The notes: generated by a model from the sequence alone, not told the origin. A DNA stretch of 54,703 bases from Aliivibrio sp. S4MY1 (GCF_028765545.1 NZ_JARACP010000021.1:1-54703), one strand, 5' to 3'; positions 41,869-51,782 are shown, counted from the stretch's first letter. Numbers and translations: made by a program.

Positions 41869-43761
41869 TTACCATTCATTCTCAGAAGCTTGTGGTGCTT
41901 CTTGTTGTTTTGCTTGCAGATACAATAGGGCGCGCAGCAGTTCATCTTCTTTTGCGCCAGATTGCTCTAATTTTTGTAGACGAGGATCGGTTTTAATGGC
42001 GTCACTGTCGGCTTTTGCTTGTTGTGATTGCATTTGAGCTTGTCGCTCTTTTTCTTCGTCCGATTTAGGTTGTTTATCTTCTTTATCACGAGCTTGTGCG
42101 GCTTGCTCTTTGTCTTTCTTCTCTTGTTCCTTTTTAGCTTGATCTTTTTGTTGCTGCTCTTGAGAAGAAGCATCTGACTTATCTTGTTTATCAGACTGTG
42201 ATTTATCATCCGATTCAGATTCATTTTTCTGCTGATTCTGCTGATTCTGCTGATTCTGCTGATTCTGCTGTGAATCTTGAGATGAGTCTGAAGATTGCTC
42301 AGAGCCTTCTTTGCTGTCTTTATTCTCTTGGTTTTGTTTATCTTGTTTTTTATCTTGCTTGTCGTCTTTATTTTGATCCGATTGTTTATTTTTATCGTCT
42401 TGCTGTTGCTGTTTTTGCTCTAGCGCTTTATTGACGATATCAAGATTCTTCTTCGCATCTTTCATATCAGGGGCAGTTTTTAATAAAGACTCGTACTTCT
42501 CTTTTGCTTCTTCCAGTTGACCATTTTGCGCTAAAGCATTAGCAAGATTATATTGAGATTGAGTATCTTCAAGACCCGTTAGGCTCTCAATCGCGCCTTT
42601 ATAATCTCCAGCCTTATATTGAGCGGCTCCTTTCCATTGTTTGGATTTGAACTGCTCACTTGCTGCTTGATAATTCTTTTGCTCAAATTGTTGATGTGCA
42701 GTGTAATCATCAGAAAGCAATGTAGTTGATAGTTCAGTACTTGCCATGGATTTATCAACTGGCAACAACACAAATAGAAGCGCTAAGAACATTCCTTTTC
42801 TAAAACAAAGCAGTGAGAACAGTACCAATGGGAAAAGCAGCCAATAACCATGATTAGCACGGCTGTTCACTTGAGTCTCACTGTTTTGTGTTACTTGCTC
42901 TAAAGGCGTTTTGGTTAAGCGTGCAATGGTTTCAATATCACTGTTATCCGACTGAATAAGCTGCGCTACACCATTGGTTGCTTGCGCCAGTGTTACTAGT
43001 GGGTCGGAATCCAGTGTAGCGACAACCGTTTTACCTGAAGCATCGGTGAGCAACTGACCAGAAGGTAATTCAATTGGCGCGCCATTTTTAGTTCCTATAC
43101 CTAATAAACTGATGCGCCATTTGGTGCCTTTAACGCGACTCATCACTTTATCGAGCTGTTGGTTTGAGATCCCATCAGTCAAAACAATGATGTCACCTTG
43201 TTGATGGCCTGATTTGGTCATCATTTCAATACTTTGTTCAACCGCGGCTAACAAGTTACTGCCTTTACCTTTATAAGGCATGATCTCTGGCGATAGATTC
43301 GTGATTAAGTTATTAAGCGTTTGGCTATCTTCAGTTAGTGGGCTCACTAAGTAACTGTCTGCACCATAAGCGACTAACCCTGTCATGCCTTCTTTCCAAT
43401 AGGGCAGTAGATCTTTTGCTTTGTATTTCTCTTGGGTTAGGCGATTCGGTTTTACGTCGGTCGCATACATAGAGCGAGACATATCCATCACGAGTACTCG
43501 CGCACCAGAGAGCTGAAAACTCGGCGAGTCTTTATAACCAAAACTTGGCCCCGCGAGGGCGGTAGTCACACATAACCACGCGAGAACTAAGCCAAGCGTA
43601 AAGCCATTGCCTTGTGTCTTTTGAGTCATTCCCAATTGCTTGGCAATGTGCGGAGCAATCAACCCTGTGGTGTTTTTGTTTTTACGTTGGATTAAAACCA
43701 ATACCGCAAGAGGGATAAGGGCTAAAAACCACAGTGGATAGAGAAAAGTAAAATTAGCCAT
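41869..43761 (-). CDS. batB: BatB/BatC fusion: von Willebrand A domain with TPR tail
   Basis: A 630-residue inner membrane protein. Two membrane segments flank the N-terminus (LYPLWFLALIPLAVLVLI, LGLVLAWLCVTTALAG). A von Willebrand A domain follows with the MIDAS sequence DMSRS (about residues 93-97), and further membrane segments (LLFPLVLFSLLCF, LALLFVLLP) come at 305-335. Residues 355-440 form TPR-like helices (AQYKAGDYKGAIESL, AQNGQLEEAKEKYESLL). Residues 445-600 are a long low-complexity Gln/Lys/Asp/Ser tail. In other bacteria vWA BatB and TPR BatC are separate; here they are joined. The nine-base tandem repeat at 42229-42270 encodes a QQN tract in the tail. It overlaps BatA by 8 bases. 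Confidence 0.85.
   Translation of the reverse strand: MANFTFLYPLWFLALIPLAVLVLIQRKNKNTTGLIAPHIAKQLGMTQKTQGNGFTLGLVLAWLCVTTALAGPSFGYKDSPSFQLSGARVLVMDMSRSMYATDVKPNRLTQEKYKAKDLLPYWKEGMTGLVAYGADSYLVSPLTEDSQTLNNLITNLSPEIMPYKGKGSNLLAAVEQSIEMMTKSGHQQGDIIVLTDGISNQQLDKVMSRVKGTKWRISLLGIGTKNGAPIELPSGQLLTDASGKTVVATLDSDPLVTLAQATNGVAQLIQSDNSDIETIARLTKTPLEQVTQNSETQVNSRANHGYWLLFPLVLFSLLCFRKGMFLALLFVLLPVDKSMASTELSTTLLSDDYTAHQQFEQKNYQAASEQFKSKQWKGAAQYKAGDYKGAIESLTGLEDTQSQYNLANALAQNGQLEEAKEKYESLLKTAPDMKDAKKNLDIVNKALEQKQQQQDDKNKQSDQNKDDKQDKKQDKQNQENKDSKEGSEQSSDSSQDSQQNQQNQQNQQNQQKNESESDDKSQSDKQDKSDASSQEQQQKDQAKKEQEKKDKEQAAQARDKEDKQPKSDEEKERQAQMQSQQAKADSDAIKTDPRLQKLEQSGAKEDELLRALLYLQAKQQEAPQASENEW
42229..42270. 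repeat. Nine-base tandem repeat inside the BatB tail
   Basis: CTGCTGATT is repeated four times without error from 42229 to 42264, followed by CTGCTG. On the minus strand it encodes a Gln-Gln-Asn tract. Nine-base steps keep the reading frame, so copy-number changes would vary the length of the low-complexity tail without breaking the gene. Confidence 0.8.
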
Positions 43762-44719
43762 GACGCTTTCTTATTCCCACAATAATAAAGAAGAAAAATA
43801 GATAGCCCATTAACGGGTAGCGGAACCACTCTTCATGTGGTCGCCAGGTTTGTGTTGCTTGAGTAATGGGCTCTAGTTTGTCGATGGTTTGGTAGATCTG
43901 TGCTAGCTCATCGGCATTACGTGCACGGAAATATTGCCCGCCCGTCATGGTTGCGATTTCAGTCAAGGTTTTCTCATCCAAATCACGCGCAGTATTGACG
44001 GTTTGTTTACCAAAGAAACCACGAACTTGCATTTCACCGGCACCAATGCCAATAGTATAAATCTTGGCGTTATTGTCTTTGGCAAGTTGCGCTGCTTCTA
44101 ATGGCTCTAATACACCGGCAGTATTTCCACCATCACTGAGTAGAATAATCGTGCGTTGCGGAGCATTGCTTTCAATAAAGGTTTTGGTCGCGAGCCCTAA
44201 GCCTTCACCCATTGCAGTCATTTGTCCGACTAAACCAAGAACTGTACGATCCAGTTGTTCTTCGACTGTTTTTCTATCAAAGGTGAGTGGGGTTTGTAGA
44301 TAAGCGTGATCGCCAAACAGTACTAACCCAAGACGGTCGCCTTTACGCTCATCAATAAAATCAGACACGACTTTTTTAACTGCGGTTAAGCGATCTACAA
44401 AATCACCGCTCTCAGTTTGCATATCTTCTTCCGCCATTGAGCCAGACAAATCGACCACTAACATCATGTCACGGTGTTCTGGCTGAATATCAACCGGATC
44501 GCCATACCATACCGGACGAGCTAACGCGGTAATCAATAACAGCCAAGCGACAGACAATAAACCGATATTAATGCGTTTATTCGGTTGCTTATATTCCCCT
44601 TGCTCTGGCAGTCGAGGAAGATGAATAGCAGTACCTACGTCTTTTTCAGGCACAAAAAAGTAAAACAGGAAGGGAATAGGTAATAAAAACCATGCCCACC
44701 ACCAAACGAATTCAAGCAT
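43754..44719 (-). CDS. batA: BatA-like von Willebrand A membrane protein
   Basis: A 321-residue inner membrane protein. Residues 5-24 form a membrane segment (VWWWAWFLLPIPFLFYFF). The vWA domain has the MIDAS motif DLSGS at about residues 90-94 with the later T and D positions (LLSDGGNTAG, about 194), and the C-terminal membrane segment YPLMGYLFFFFIIVGI is at 302-317. It overlaps DUF4381 upstream by 8 bases and BatB downstream by 8 bases, giving tight coupling. BatA and BatB form a complex in the periplasm or inner membrane in other bacteria and are chaperoned by MoxR. The gene appears intact. Confidence 0.85.
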   Translation of the reverse strand: MLEFVWWWAWFLLPIPFLFYFFVPEKDVGTAIHLPRLPEQGEYKQPNKRINIGLLSVAWLLLITALARPVWYGDPVDIQPEHRDMMLVVDLSGSMAEEDMQTESGDFVDRLTAVKKVVSDFIDERKGDRLGLVLFGDHAYLQTPLTFDRKTVEEQLDRTVLGLVGQMTAMGEGLGLATKTFIESNAPQRTIILLSDGGNTAGVLEPLEAAQLAKDNNAKIYTIGIGAGEMQVRGFFGKQTVNTARDLDEKTLTEIATMTGGQYFRARNADELAQIYQTIDKLEPITQATQTWRPHEEWFRYPLMGYLFFFFIIVGIRKRHG

Positions 44720-45245
44720 GTTGATGTCCTTTTGTTGATGTTGTCGCTATTACTTTTTTTACCGGTAAAGCATGAGATAGCCAATAACGCACATCATCAT
44801 AGAAACGTTGTTGATTAGTTTCTGATAAAGGCTGTTGTCCGTATAAAGCTAGTTCTAACATTTCTGCACGAGATGAGAAATGAACATTGGCTTGTTTTTT
44901 CACGGGGAGTTGCTGCTCAACAAAATGCCACCACGCTAGCCCATGCAGTGATGCAATGCGCTCACGAGGAAAGTGACTTAACGCGGCTTGTTTTAATAAA
45001 CGCGCAATGTCACTGGTTTGTTGTGGTGTTAGCTGCGATAACTGTTGTAAGGCAAGTCGTTTTAATACGCTTTTTTGACGTTGACGACGTATAAACCAAA
45101 CTACGGCAATAACCAGTAATAACATACAGACGATAAGCCCATGCCCCGTGAGAGATAACCCCCACGATGGCGCAGCAGGTAAATGAATATCCGCCAATGG
45201 CAATACATTGCTTGCTGGTGCTTGTTGGGTTGAAGATAAAGACAT
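44712..45245 (-). CDS. DUF4381 membrane protein of the Bat operon
   Basis: A 177-residue protein. A single membrane segment lies at about residues 32-48 (HGLIVCMLLLVIAVVWFI), followed by a basic stop-transfer patch (RRQRQKSVLKR) and a cytoplasmic helical domain with the DUF4381-type pattern DIARLLKQAALSHFPRERIASLHGLAWWHFVEQ. It overlaps DUF58 by one base and BatA by 8 bases. It belongs to the MoxR-Bat locus, whose small membrane members probably help assemble the BatA/B complex. Confidence 0.8.
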   Translation of the reverse strand: MSLSSTQQAPASNVLPLADIHLPAAPSWGLSLTGHGLIVCMLLLVIAVVWFIRRQRQKSVLKRLALQQLSQLTPQQTSDIARLLKQAALSHFPRERIASLHGLAWWHFVEQQLPVKKQANVHFSSRAEMLELALYGQQPLSETNQQRFYDDVRYWLSHALPVKKVIATTSTKGHQHA

Positions 45246-46216
45246 TACATGACTCCTTTATCTTGTTGTGATGGATCTTGTGAAGACGTCAGTTGCGATA
45301 ATAACGGCAAGCCTGAAGACAAGCTGTGTAATTTAATACCCAATTGCATCGCCATATTTTGAACATAGGCTTTATGAAGATTAGCTTGTTGTTCTAATGC
45401 CTTTTTCGTCGACGATGAAGAGAAATCAAGCCATGCAGAACGTTTGTTATCAGAGACATATTCTGTGCCATTAAAACGCGTTGAGCCTTGTTCTAAAGGA
45501 TCACTTATCATCACAAACTGAATACGATTATGTTTACTTAGTTGGCTGAATATTGCCTTACACTCATTGGTCAGGGCATAAAAATCGCTGATAATCACAA
45601 TCTCACTGCCTTTAGGACATAAACGTTGCAACTGGCTTAACCCTTTAACAAATGAGCTGACTTGTTGCGCTGTATCCTGAGGTTCAGAGTTACTATTGGT
45701 GTTATGTTTCTCAATGATTTTTTGAAGAAACTGTAACACGACCTTCTGACGAGAAGAGGGCTTGCAATCGAGCGTTGAAATGCCATCAAAGATGATCCCA
45801 CCGACGCGATCTTTTGCTGCTAACGTTATCCAACTTAATAAACTAGCAAAATGCGCAGCTTGTACAGATTTAAATAGCAGTTGAGAGCCAAAACGCATAG
45901 TGTCACTGACATCAATAAACAGCATGATTGGTTGTTCACGCTCTTCACTGTAGAGCTTGGTGTGAGGTTTCCCGGTACGTGCGGTCACGCGCCAATCAAT
46001 CGAGCGAATATCATCGCCCGGTTGGTATTGACGTACTTCTGAGAAATCCATGCCGCGGCCTTTTTGTCGGCTTTGGTGACTGCCATTCATTTTTGACCAC
46101 ACAGATTGAGACGGCGGTAGCCACTGTAATGAATGGTTTTTGTAGTGAACCAATTCATTAAGTGACAAGGTAACGCCATTACTGTGTGGTGGCAGCGATA
46201 GAGTAGTCTTTTTCAT
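45245..46216 (-). CDS. DUF58 (vWA-like) protein of the Bat operon
   Basis: A 323-residue cytoplasmic protein. The DUF58 signature RGMDFSEVRQYQPGDDIRSIDW (about residues 54-75) is followed by KPHTKLYSEEREQP, and then a vWA-like part begins with IMLFIDVSDTM (about 98-108), whose D-x-S-x-T is a MIDAS-like site. DUF58 proteins are encoded next to MoxR ATPases and are thought to be their substrates or adaptors. The stop overlaps the DUF4381 gene by one base; the start is 17 bases from the MoxR stop. Intact. Confidence 0.85.
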   Translation of the reverse strand: MKKTTLSLPPHSNGVTLSLNELVHYKNHSLQWLPPSQSVWSKMNGSHQSRQKGRGMDFSEVRQYQPGDDIRSIDWRVTARTGKPHTKLYSEEREQPIMLFIDVSDTMRFGSQLLFKSVQAAHFASLLSWITLAAKDRVGGIIFDGISTLDCKPSSRQKVVLQFLQKIIEKHNTNSNSEPQDTAQQVSSFVKGLSQLQRLCPKGSEIVIISDFYALTNECKAIFSQLSKHNRIQFVMISDPLEQGSTRFNGTEYVSDNKRSAWLDFSSSSTKKALEQQANLHKAYVQNMAMQLGIKLHSLSSGLPLLSQLTSSQDPSQQDKGVM

Positions 46217-46233
46217 ATAATTACTTTACGACG

Positions 46234-47190
46234 TTAAGAAGCCGCAACCATTTGTAATAATCGTTCAACCACTTTATTTGCAGTTGTCCCTTCCGCTTGT
46301 GCTTGGAAGCTTAACAACAGACGGTGACGTAACACAGGGTAAGCCATCGCTTGCACATCTTCAGGGCTAACAAAATCACGACCTGCTAACCACGCATGTG
46401 CACGTGCACAGCGATCAAGCGCTAACGTTGCACGAGGACTCACGCCCATCTCTAATTGTTTCGCTAAGTCTTGGCAGTATTGTTCTGGCTTACGAGTCGC
46501 CATCGTAATACGGATAATGTATTGCTCAATCTCAGGCGCCATATAAATCGACAACACTTCTTTACGCGCTTTAAATATTTCACTTTGCGCTAAAGGCTGT
46601 GGTTTCTCAGCTTGTTCACCTAAGGCTTCACCACGGTTTAAACGCAGAATCGCCAATTCGTCTTCAGCGCCCGGATAATCAACATCCAAATGCATTAAGA
46701 AACGGTCAAGTTGCGCTTCTGGAAGAGGGTATGTCCCTTCTTGTTCAATTGGGTTCTGTGTCGCCATTACCAAAAATAGCTCTGGTAATTGATACGTATT
46801 ACGACCTGCAGTGATCTGTTTTTCAGCCATTGCTTCTAACATTGCCGCTTGCACTTTAGCAGGGGCACGGTTGATCTCATCGGCTAACACCAATGAATTA
46901 AAGATAGGACCCGGTTGGAAGGTAAACTCTCCGGTCTCTTGGCGATAAATATCCGTCCCCGTTAAATCTGAAGGCAAGAGATCTGGGGTAAATTGAATAC
47001 GGTGGAAATCCCCTTCAATAGAATCGGCCAAAATTTTCACGGCACGCGTCTTAGCAAGGCCAGGAGGACCTTCAACTAAAATGTGGCCATCAGCAAGAAG
47101 GGCTATTAATAACTGCTTCACTAATGCAGGCTGACCAATGACTTGAGATTCAAGATAAGTTTGTAATTGTTGAATTTTTAACGCTGGCAT
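46234..47190 (-). CDS. moxR: MoxR-family AAA+ ATPase
   Basis: A 318-residue AAA+ ATPase of the MoxR group. Walker A is GPPGLAKT (residues about 40-47), Walker B LVLADEINRAP (about 101-111), sensor 1 LFLVMATQNP (about 143-152), and the arginine-finger region EAQLDRFLMHLD (about 162-173). The C-terminal lid ends with VSPRATLALDRCARAHAWLAGR. MoxR proteins are chaperones that fold or activate vWA proteins, here the BatA/BatB/DUF58 partners encoded downstream. It is the first gene of the operon, and its start is 192 bases from the divergent chemoreceptor gene. Intact. Confidence 0.9.
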   Translation of the reverse strand: MPALKIQQLQTYLESQVIGQPALVKQLLIALLADGHILVEGPPGLAKTRAVKILADSIEGDFHRIQFTPDLLPSDLTGTDIYRQETGEFTFQPGPIFNSLVLADEINRAPAKVQAAMLEAMAEKQITAGRNTYQLPELFLVMATQNPIEQEGTYPLPEAQLDRFLMHLDVDYPGAEDELAILRLNRGEALGEQAEKPQPLAQSEIFKARKEVLSIYMAPEIEQYIIRITMATRKPEQYCQDLAKQLEMGVSPRATLALDRCARAHAWLAGRDFVSPEDVQAMAYPVLRHRLLLSFQAQAEGTTANKVVERLLQMVAAS

Positions 47191-47382
47191 ATATCACCCA
47201 TTTTCTGGATTACGTAGTAATTATTTCTTTGTGACCGATGAAAATCACATTAGTTCCTAATAATATGAGGTTTAATTATGATTATTCAACTATTTAGCGA
47301 ATGAATTAAATTGTAACTATTTATTAAAGAAATGTGGTTGGTAGTCGTTATATAAAAGGTCTATTTTAGCTGTGGAAAAATT

Positions 47383-49296
47383 ATGATTAATCTAACAATA
47401 AAACAGAAACTCGTAACCGGTATCGTAATCGCGATTATTGCATCGACTTCACTTGTGGGTATTGTTGCCCAAAAAAAAGCATTCGAAACACTAGATGAGC
47501 GTTTAACCACTCTCGAACTACCAACCATTCTCAACCAAATAGGCGGAGAGGTGGATAAAGAAGTCGCGGTGATCTCTTCTGCGGCAGAGCAAATGGCCAA
47601 TAACAGTTTCATTATTGATGCCATTTCTGATCCAACAACTTCTCCTGAAAACCAAACCATTCTTATTAAGCAATTGAATCAATTAAAGCAGCAGTATCAA
47701 TTGAATGACGCTTCGGTCGCTAACCGTAATAATGCGTATTATTGGAACCAAGATGGATTTTTACGTCAATTAAATCAACAGCAAGATGGTTGGTTCTTTG
47801 GGTTTACTCAAGGTGGCCCTGAGCGAATGCTAAATGTATTCACAGAGCAAAACGGTGAGGTTAAACTCTTTGTTAACTTTCAACAATTGAATGGCGTATC
47901 TATGGCTGGTTTTTCAAAATCACTCGATGACATGGTAGCGCTGCTTAATGGATTCACAATAGAAAAAACCGGGTTTGTTTATTTAATGGATGGTAATGGT
48001 GACATTAAGATCCATAAAAGTAATAGCATTATGGGGAAACAATCGATTAGTGATGTGGTTGGTTCTCAAGAAGCCTCAGTTTTACTTACCAAACAGAGCT
48101 TCAATTTAAGCCGTATCAACAAAAATGGAAAAGAGATCTTTATAGCCTCTCATTATATCCCATCAATGGAGTGGTTTATTGTAGCCGAAGTGCCCGTTGA
48201 TGAAGTATTTGAAAGCCTTTATGCCTCAACTCAAGACATTATTATGTGGATTGTGGGCATCATTGCGGTATTTATAACGTTGGCAATTTGGGGCGCAGGC
48301 TCAATTACTAATAAGATTAAAGAGCTAGCACGCCGTTTCTGTGAACTTGGCGAAGGTGAAGGAGATTTAACTCATCGTATCGAAGTCAAAGGTAACGATG
48401 AGATTGCTGAGCTATCAAAAGGCTTTAATGGATTTGTTGAGAAAATTCATGCAACGGTTTCTGAAGTTGTTGAAACTGGGCATGTACTGCATACCACTGC
48501 TGAAAATGTTGCACTTAAAGCAACATCAACACGTGATAACAGTGAAATGCAGCGCGATCAAACCCTGCAAGTAGTAACCGCTATTAACCAAATGGGGTCA
48601 ACAATTCATGAGATCGCCTCTAATGCCGCAAGCGCAGCGCAATCAGCAAGTAAGGCAGAAGTAAGCACGCAAGAGGGTCGTCAAACCGTTATTGAATCTC
48701 GTGATGCAATTACGCAACTTGAAGGTGATTTAGTTCAAGTGAGCCATGTGGTGGAACAACTTGCAGGAACCACACAAGACATTGGCTCAATCCTAGATGT
48801 AATTCGTGGTATTTCAGATCAAACCAATCTATTAGCATTGAATGCAGCCATTGAAGCCGCACGCGCTGGTGAACATGGACGTGGATTTGCCGTGGTTGCT
48901 GATGAAGTCCGTCAACTAGCAAGCCGCACTTCAGAATCTACCGATGAAATTCAGAAGATGATTGATCAGTTGCAAACTGAAGCACAGAATGCTGTAACAG
49001 CAATGGAAGCAAGCCATGCAGTAACCGCGCGTGGTGTTCAATCAGCAGATACTGCAACAGATGTTTTAGCAGGAATTGCGTTAAGTATCACCGATATTTC
49101 AGATATGAATACGCAAGTTGCCACTGCAACAGAAGAGCAATCAACCGTGGTGTATACGATTAATCAAAATATCGAAGAGATTAATGGTATTAATGAGTTA
49201 ACCACGGCAACAGCTCAAGAACTTGCCGATTCAAGTCAGCAATTAAATGCGCTTTCACAACGATTAGATCAATTAGTTGGTGCATTTAAAGTATAA
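47383..49296 (+). CDS. Methyl-accepting chemotaxis protein with a periplasmic dCache domain
   Basis: A 637-residue chemoreceptor. Residues 9-26 form a membrane segment, residues 35-275 a periplasmic sensor of double-Cache type (pattern [22 protein letters not shown] and [19 protein letters not shown]), and residues 285-305 a second membrane segment. A HAMP domain follows at about 307-360. The signalling hairpin tip near residue 485 reads [31 protein letters not shown] (abbreviated here to its key residues [15 protein letters not shown]). It is a full-length receptor. It has its own gap from the MoxR operon. The ligand cannot be told. Confidence 0.9.
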   Translation: MINLTIKQKLVTGIVIAIIASTSLVGIVAQKKAFETLDERLTTLELPTILNQIGGEVDKEVAVISSAAEQMANNSFIIDAISDPTTSPENQTILIKQLNQLKQQYQLNDASVANRNNAYYWNQDGFLRQLNQQQDGWFFGFTQGGPERMLNVFTEQNGEVKLFVNFQQLNGVSMAGFSKSLDDMVALLNGFTIEKTGFVYLMDGNGDIKIHKSNSIMGKQSISDVVGSQEASVLLTKQSFNLSRINKNGKEIFIASHYIPSMEWFIVAEVPVDEVFESLYASTQDIIMWIVGIIAVFITLAIWGAGSITNKIKELARRFCELGEGEGDLTHRIEVKGNDEIAELSKGFNGFVEKIHATVSEVVETGHVLHTTAENVALKATSTRDNSEMQRDQTLQVVTAINQMGSTIHEIASNAASAAQSASKAEVSTQEGRQTVIESRDAITQLEGDLVQVSHVVEQLAGTTQDIGSILDVIRGISDQTNLLALNAAIEAARAGEHGRGFAVVADEVRQLASRTSESTDEIQKMIDQLQTEAQNAVTAMEASHAVTARGVQSADTATDVLAGIALSITDISDMNTQVATATEEQSTVVYTINQNIEEINGINELTTATAQELADSSQQLNALSQRLDQLVGAFKV

Positions 49297-49375
49297 GCGC
49301 TCGCTTAGGTTTACCTTTTTATGCGATTTCTTGTAGAATAACATCAGTTGTTTTATATGAATTGAGAAAATAATC

Positions 49376-49573
49376 ATGAGTGATTTTGAAAAAGAACTGC
49401 AAGATATGATTCAGCAAGAATCGGATAAACCTGAAGTGGCATTGCCCTCAATCGAAGAGCAAAAAGCGATTGTTGCAGAGCTAAAGCGTCTTGAAGAAGC
49501 AGGAGAACTAACTCCTGAAGCGTTAGAAGCGCACTTTGGCAAGTTTAACGCAACACAAGCTCCGCTTCACTAA
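49376..49573 (+). CDS. Small acidic helical protein, 65 aa
   Basis: A 65-residue protein made almost wholly of charged helix (SDFEKELQDMIQQES, then EEQKAIVAELKRLEEAGELTPEALEAHFGKF). It is acidic and soluble, with no signal peptide. GAGAAAATAATC precedes the ATG. It is followed by a strong terminator hairpin at 49611. The composition and good signals support a real gene; such small proteins are found in many vibrios, but I do not know a function. Confidence 0.65.
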   Translation: MSDFEKELQDMIQQESDKPEVALPSIEEQKAIVAELKRLEEAGELTPEALEAHFGKFNATQAPLH

Positions 49574-49610
49574 TTAATAGAAGTGATCTGTTGTTATCCG
49601 ATACCTAATA

Positions 49611-49639
49611 AAATGCCAGCATTCGTGCTGGCATTTTTG
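49611..49639. terminator. Bidirectional terminator
   Basis: AAATGCCAGCA (49611-49621) and TGCTGGCATTT (49626-49636) form an 11-bp perfect stem with loop TTCG, followed by further T residues. It serves the small gene on the left and the DUF445 gene on the minus strand. Confidence 0.9.
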
Positions 49640-49657
49640 TATTCGATGAAATGAAGA

Positions 49658-50362
49658 TTAGATAAGCGTTGAGAGTAAACCAATCACGCCACCAAAGATC
49701 CCGCCCCAAACAACAAGCCAGCCTAGGTGCTTCTTAATCATATCCTGCACCATTTCTTTCACTAATTTTGGTGTCAGTTCATTTAATCTTTGATCAATAA
49801 TCTCTTCAATCGTAATTTGGATGTCATCCATCATTGCTGGGCTTTCCAGTTCTTCTTTTAAAGCCTGCTTAAATTGATCTTGCTGACTTATTTCTGTAAT
49901 TGAAAACTTCATTTTCTCGATGAAAGGTTCACGCATCGGTTGAATTGCTTCGCTACCCCCCATCATTGCTAGCATGCCGCCAAATTGAGAGTTCATAATG
50001 ACTTCGACCAGAGAATCAAACGCCGGCGATAAGTCAATTTTTTCAATCACAGGCTCTAGATTAATGTTAGTCGCCGATGCCATTTCTTTTGATAAAAACT
50101 TATCTACGTTAGTTTTAGTGAAAAATTGCTCCATCATTAAACGTTTAATACTGGCTTTAAATTCTTCGAATCGTGCAGGAATAACACCAGAGCCGTATAA
50201 TCCCGGTACCTTCTCAAACAACATATGAATGGCAAGCCAGTTAGTAAGCGCACCAGAGAAGGCAAATAAGCCAATATAGTACAGAGTATTTTGTTGCATG
50301 TAGTAACCGATTGCTAACAAGAGTAGTGAGATTAAATTAGTGATCATGCTTTTATTTAACAT
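49658..50362 (-). CDS. DUF445-family membrane protein
   Basis: About 234 residues. ATG at 50362 (MLNKSMITNLISLLLLAIGYYMQQ) is preferred over 50476 because the earlier residues look unlike a gene start and the DUF445 pattern begins here. The N-terminal hydrophobic pair (NLISLLLLAIGYY, TLYYIGLFAFSGALTNWLAIHMLFE) includes the typical GALTNWLAI motif. VPGLYGSGVIPARFEEFKASI follows, and a long helical middle (residues 75-205) leads to a C-terminal membrane helix (WLVVWGGIFGGVIGLLS). The role of the family is unknown. It is divergent from the thioesterase gene. Confidence 0.8.
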   Translation of the reverse strand: MLNKSMITNLISLLLLAIGYYMQQNTLYYIGLFAFSGALTNWLAIHMLFEKVPGLYGSGVIPARFEEFKASIKRLMMEQFFTKTNVDKFLSKEMASATNINLEPVIEKIDLSPAFDSLVEVIMNSQFGGMLAMMGGSEAIQPMREPFIEKMKFSITEISQQDQFKQALKEELESPAMMDDIQITIEEIIDQRLNELTPKLVKEMVQDMIKKHLGWLVVWGGIFGGVIGLLSTLI

Positions 50363-50509
50363 ATAAAGCCTATGTAGATAGAAGAAGAAAATTTTGTGAA
50401 GTTTATCAGCTACTAAAAGCTGACAACAAGTGAAAATGTGTTTTTGATCTGGATTGTTGAGTGTAAAATGGCACAAGACACAATAAGCACATGCACTAGA
50501 GGCTAAGTT

Positions 50510-50935
50510 ATGAGTATTTGGAAGCGTCCGATGGATTTGGCTATATTAAACGCCACATCTCGTAATACATTAATGGAAGTATTAAATATCGAATATTGCC
50601 ATTACGATGCAGATTCTATTACAGCATCAATGCCTGTAAATTCCGTGGTGCATCAACCGTTAGGAATGCTACATGGGGGAGCTTCTGTTGCGTTAGCTGA
50701 GTCTGTTGCATCTATTGCTGCTAACTGGTGTATCGATGAAACAAAATATTGTGTAGGGTTGGATATTAATGCCAATCATATTCGAGCAGTCCGAGAAGGC
50801 ACTGTTTACGCTAAAGCAAAACCGGTGCATTTAGGTGCAACCACTCAAGTTTGGCTAATTGAAATTAAAGATCAACGAGAACGCTTAGTTTGCACCAGCC
50901 GCTTTACGGTTGCTGTGATGAAAAAGAAAAAGTAG
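50510..50935 (+). CDS. Hotdog-fold thioesterase (PaaI/MenI-like)
   Basis: A 141-residue single hotdog-domain acyl-CoA thioesterase. The conserved motif LGMLHGGASVALAESVASIAANW (key residues H-G-G and E) spans about residues 59-82. It is followed by a long central strand with GLDINANHIRAVREGTVYAKAKPVHLGATTQVW and the closing LVCTSRFTVAV. This matches the 1,4-dihydroxy-2-naphthoyl-CoA hydrolase-like or PaaI-like group; the substrate cannot be decided from sequence alone. The start ATGAGTATTTGG has AGAGGCTAAGTT upstream. The HDOD gene begins 20 bases after its stop, so both are likely cotranscribed. Confidence 0.8.
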   Translation: MSIWKRPMDLAILNATSRNTLMEVLNIEYCHYDADSITASMPVNSVVHQPLGMLHGGASVALAESVASIAANWCIDETKYCVGLDINANHIRAVREGTVYAKAKPVHLGATTQVWLIEIKDQRERLVCTSRFTVAVMKKKK

Positions 50936-50955
50936 CGACTGTTGTGGAGAAGAAA

Positions 50956-51780
50956 ATGGAACAAAATGAAATTTTAAGTCATGCTCATGAGCTACCAAAG
51001 ATCCCTAAAGTGATCCGTGAGATGATGGAACTTGTGAATGACCCAGAAGTAGAACTTCAAGAGTTATCTCGTACTATTTCAATGGAACAAGTGGTTAGTG
51101 CTCGTGTTATTCGTTTAGCGAACTCTGCACATTTTTCTCGTGGTAAAAGTGTGTCATCAGTTGACCAAGCGGTTGTTCGTCTTGGACTTGAACCATTAAA
51201 AACACTAATTATTGCATCGTCATTAGTCAGTGCATTTCCTTATGTTGAAGTGATAGATTTAGAAGAATTTTGGCAAGAGACATTTGAAGTTGCTATATTA
51301 AGTAAGGCTATTGCTCAAAGTTGTGATGTAAACCCTAATGCTGCTTTTACGGCTGGTATGCTGCATAATATCGGTGATTTAATGATTTACACGGTGATGG
51401 CAGATCAAGTTCCGGCTATTTTTGAAAAAATGGAAACGGGCAGTTCTAAAGTGTCAGCGCAACGCTCAACCATTGGTACAGATAGTGCCATTCTTGGTTC
51501 AAAATTGGCTGAGAGTTGGTCTTTTTCTGACGAGTTGGTATTTGCTATTTCTGAGCAATATGAACCAAAAATTGATAATATTTATTCACCTTTAGCTGCA
51601 ACAGTACGTTTAGCCAATGCAATTAACCGTCATTGGGATGAGCTTGTTACTATGGATGCAAAATCGGTTTGGCTTTCTGAGCAAATTGAAGCGGATATTC
51701 TGTCTGTTGATGGAACTATTACTGAAAAAGTCGATGCAGTGAAAGGTTCGGGCATTGAAATGGTTAGATTGGTAATGTAA
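50956..51780 (+). CDS. HDOD-domain signalling protein
   Basis: A 274-residue HDOD protein. ATG at 50956 follows GGAGAAG; a longer frame from 50890 overlaps the thioesterase gene and is unlikely. The domain spans about residues 10-215: LPKIPKVIREMMELVND, VSARVIRLANSAHFSR, VDQAVVRLGLEPLKTLIIASSLVSAF, then FTAGMLHNIGDLMIY, where HD is replaced by HN-x-G-D as is common in this non-catalytic HD relative. HDOD proteins take part in signalling and sometimes c-di-GMP control; target unknown. It sits between the thioesterase gene and a small membrane protein gene. Confidence 0.8.
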   Translation: MEQNEILSHAHELPKIPKVIREMMELVNDPEVELQELSRTISMEQVVSARVIRLANSAHFSRGKSVSSVDQAVVRLGLEPLKTLIIASSLVSAFPYVEVIDLEEFWQETFEVAILSKAIAQSCDVNPNAAFTAGMLHNIGDLMIYTVMADQVPAIFEKMETGSSKVSAQRSTIGTDSAILGSKLAESWSFSDELVFAISEQYEPKIDNIYSPLAATVRLANAINRHWDELVTMDAKSVWLSEQIEADILSVDGTITEKVDAVKGSGIEMVRLVM

Positions 51781-51782
51781 AC

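Noticed and set aside
42229-42270. Regular repeat that might be taken for a CRISPR array
   Set aside because: The units are nine bases without spacers and lie in frame inside the BatB tail; it is a coding microsatellite.
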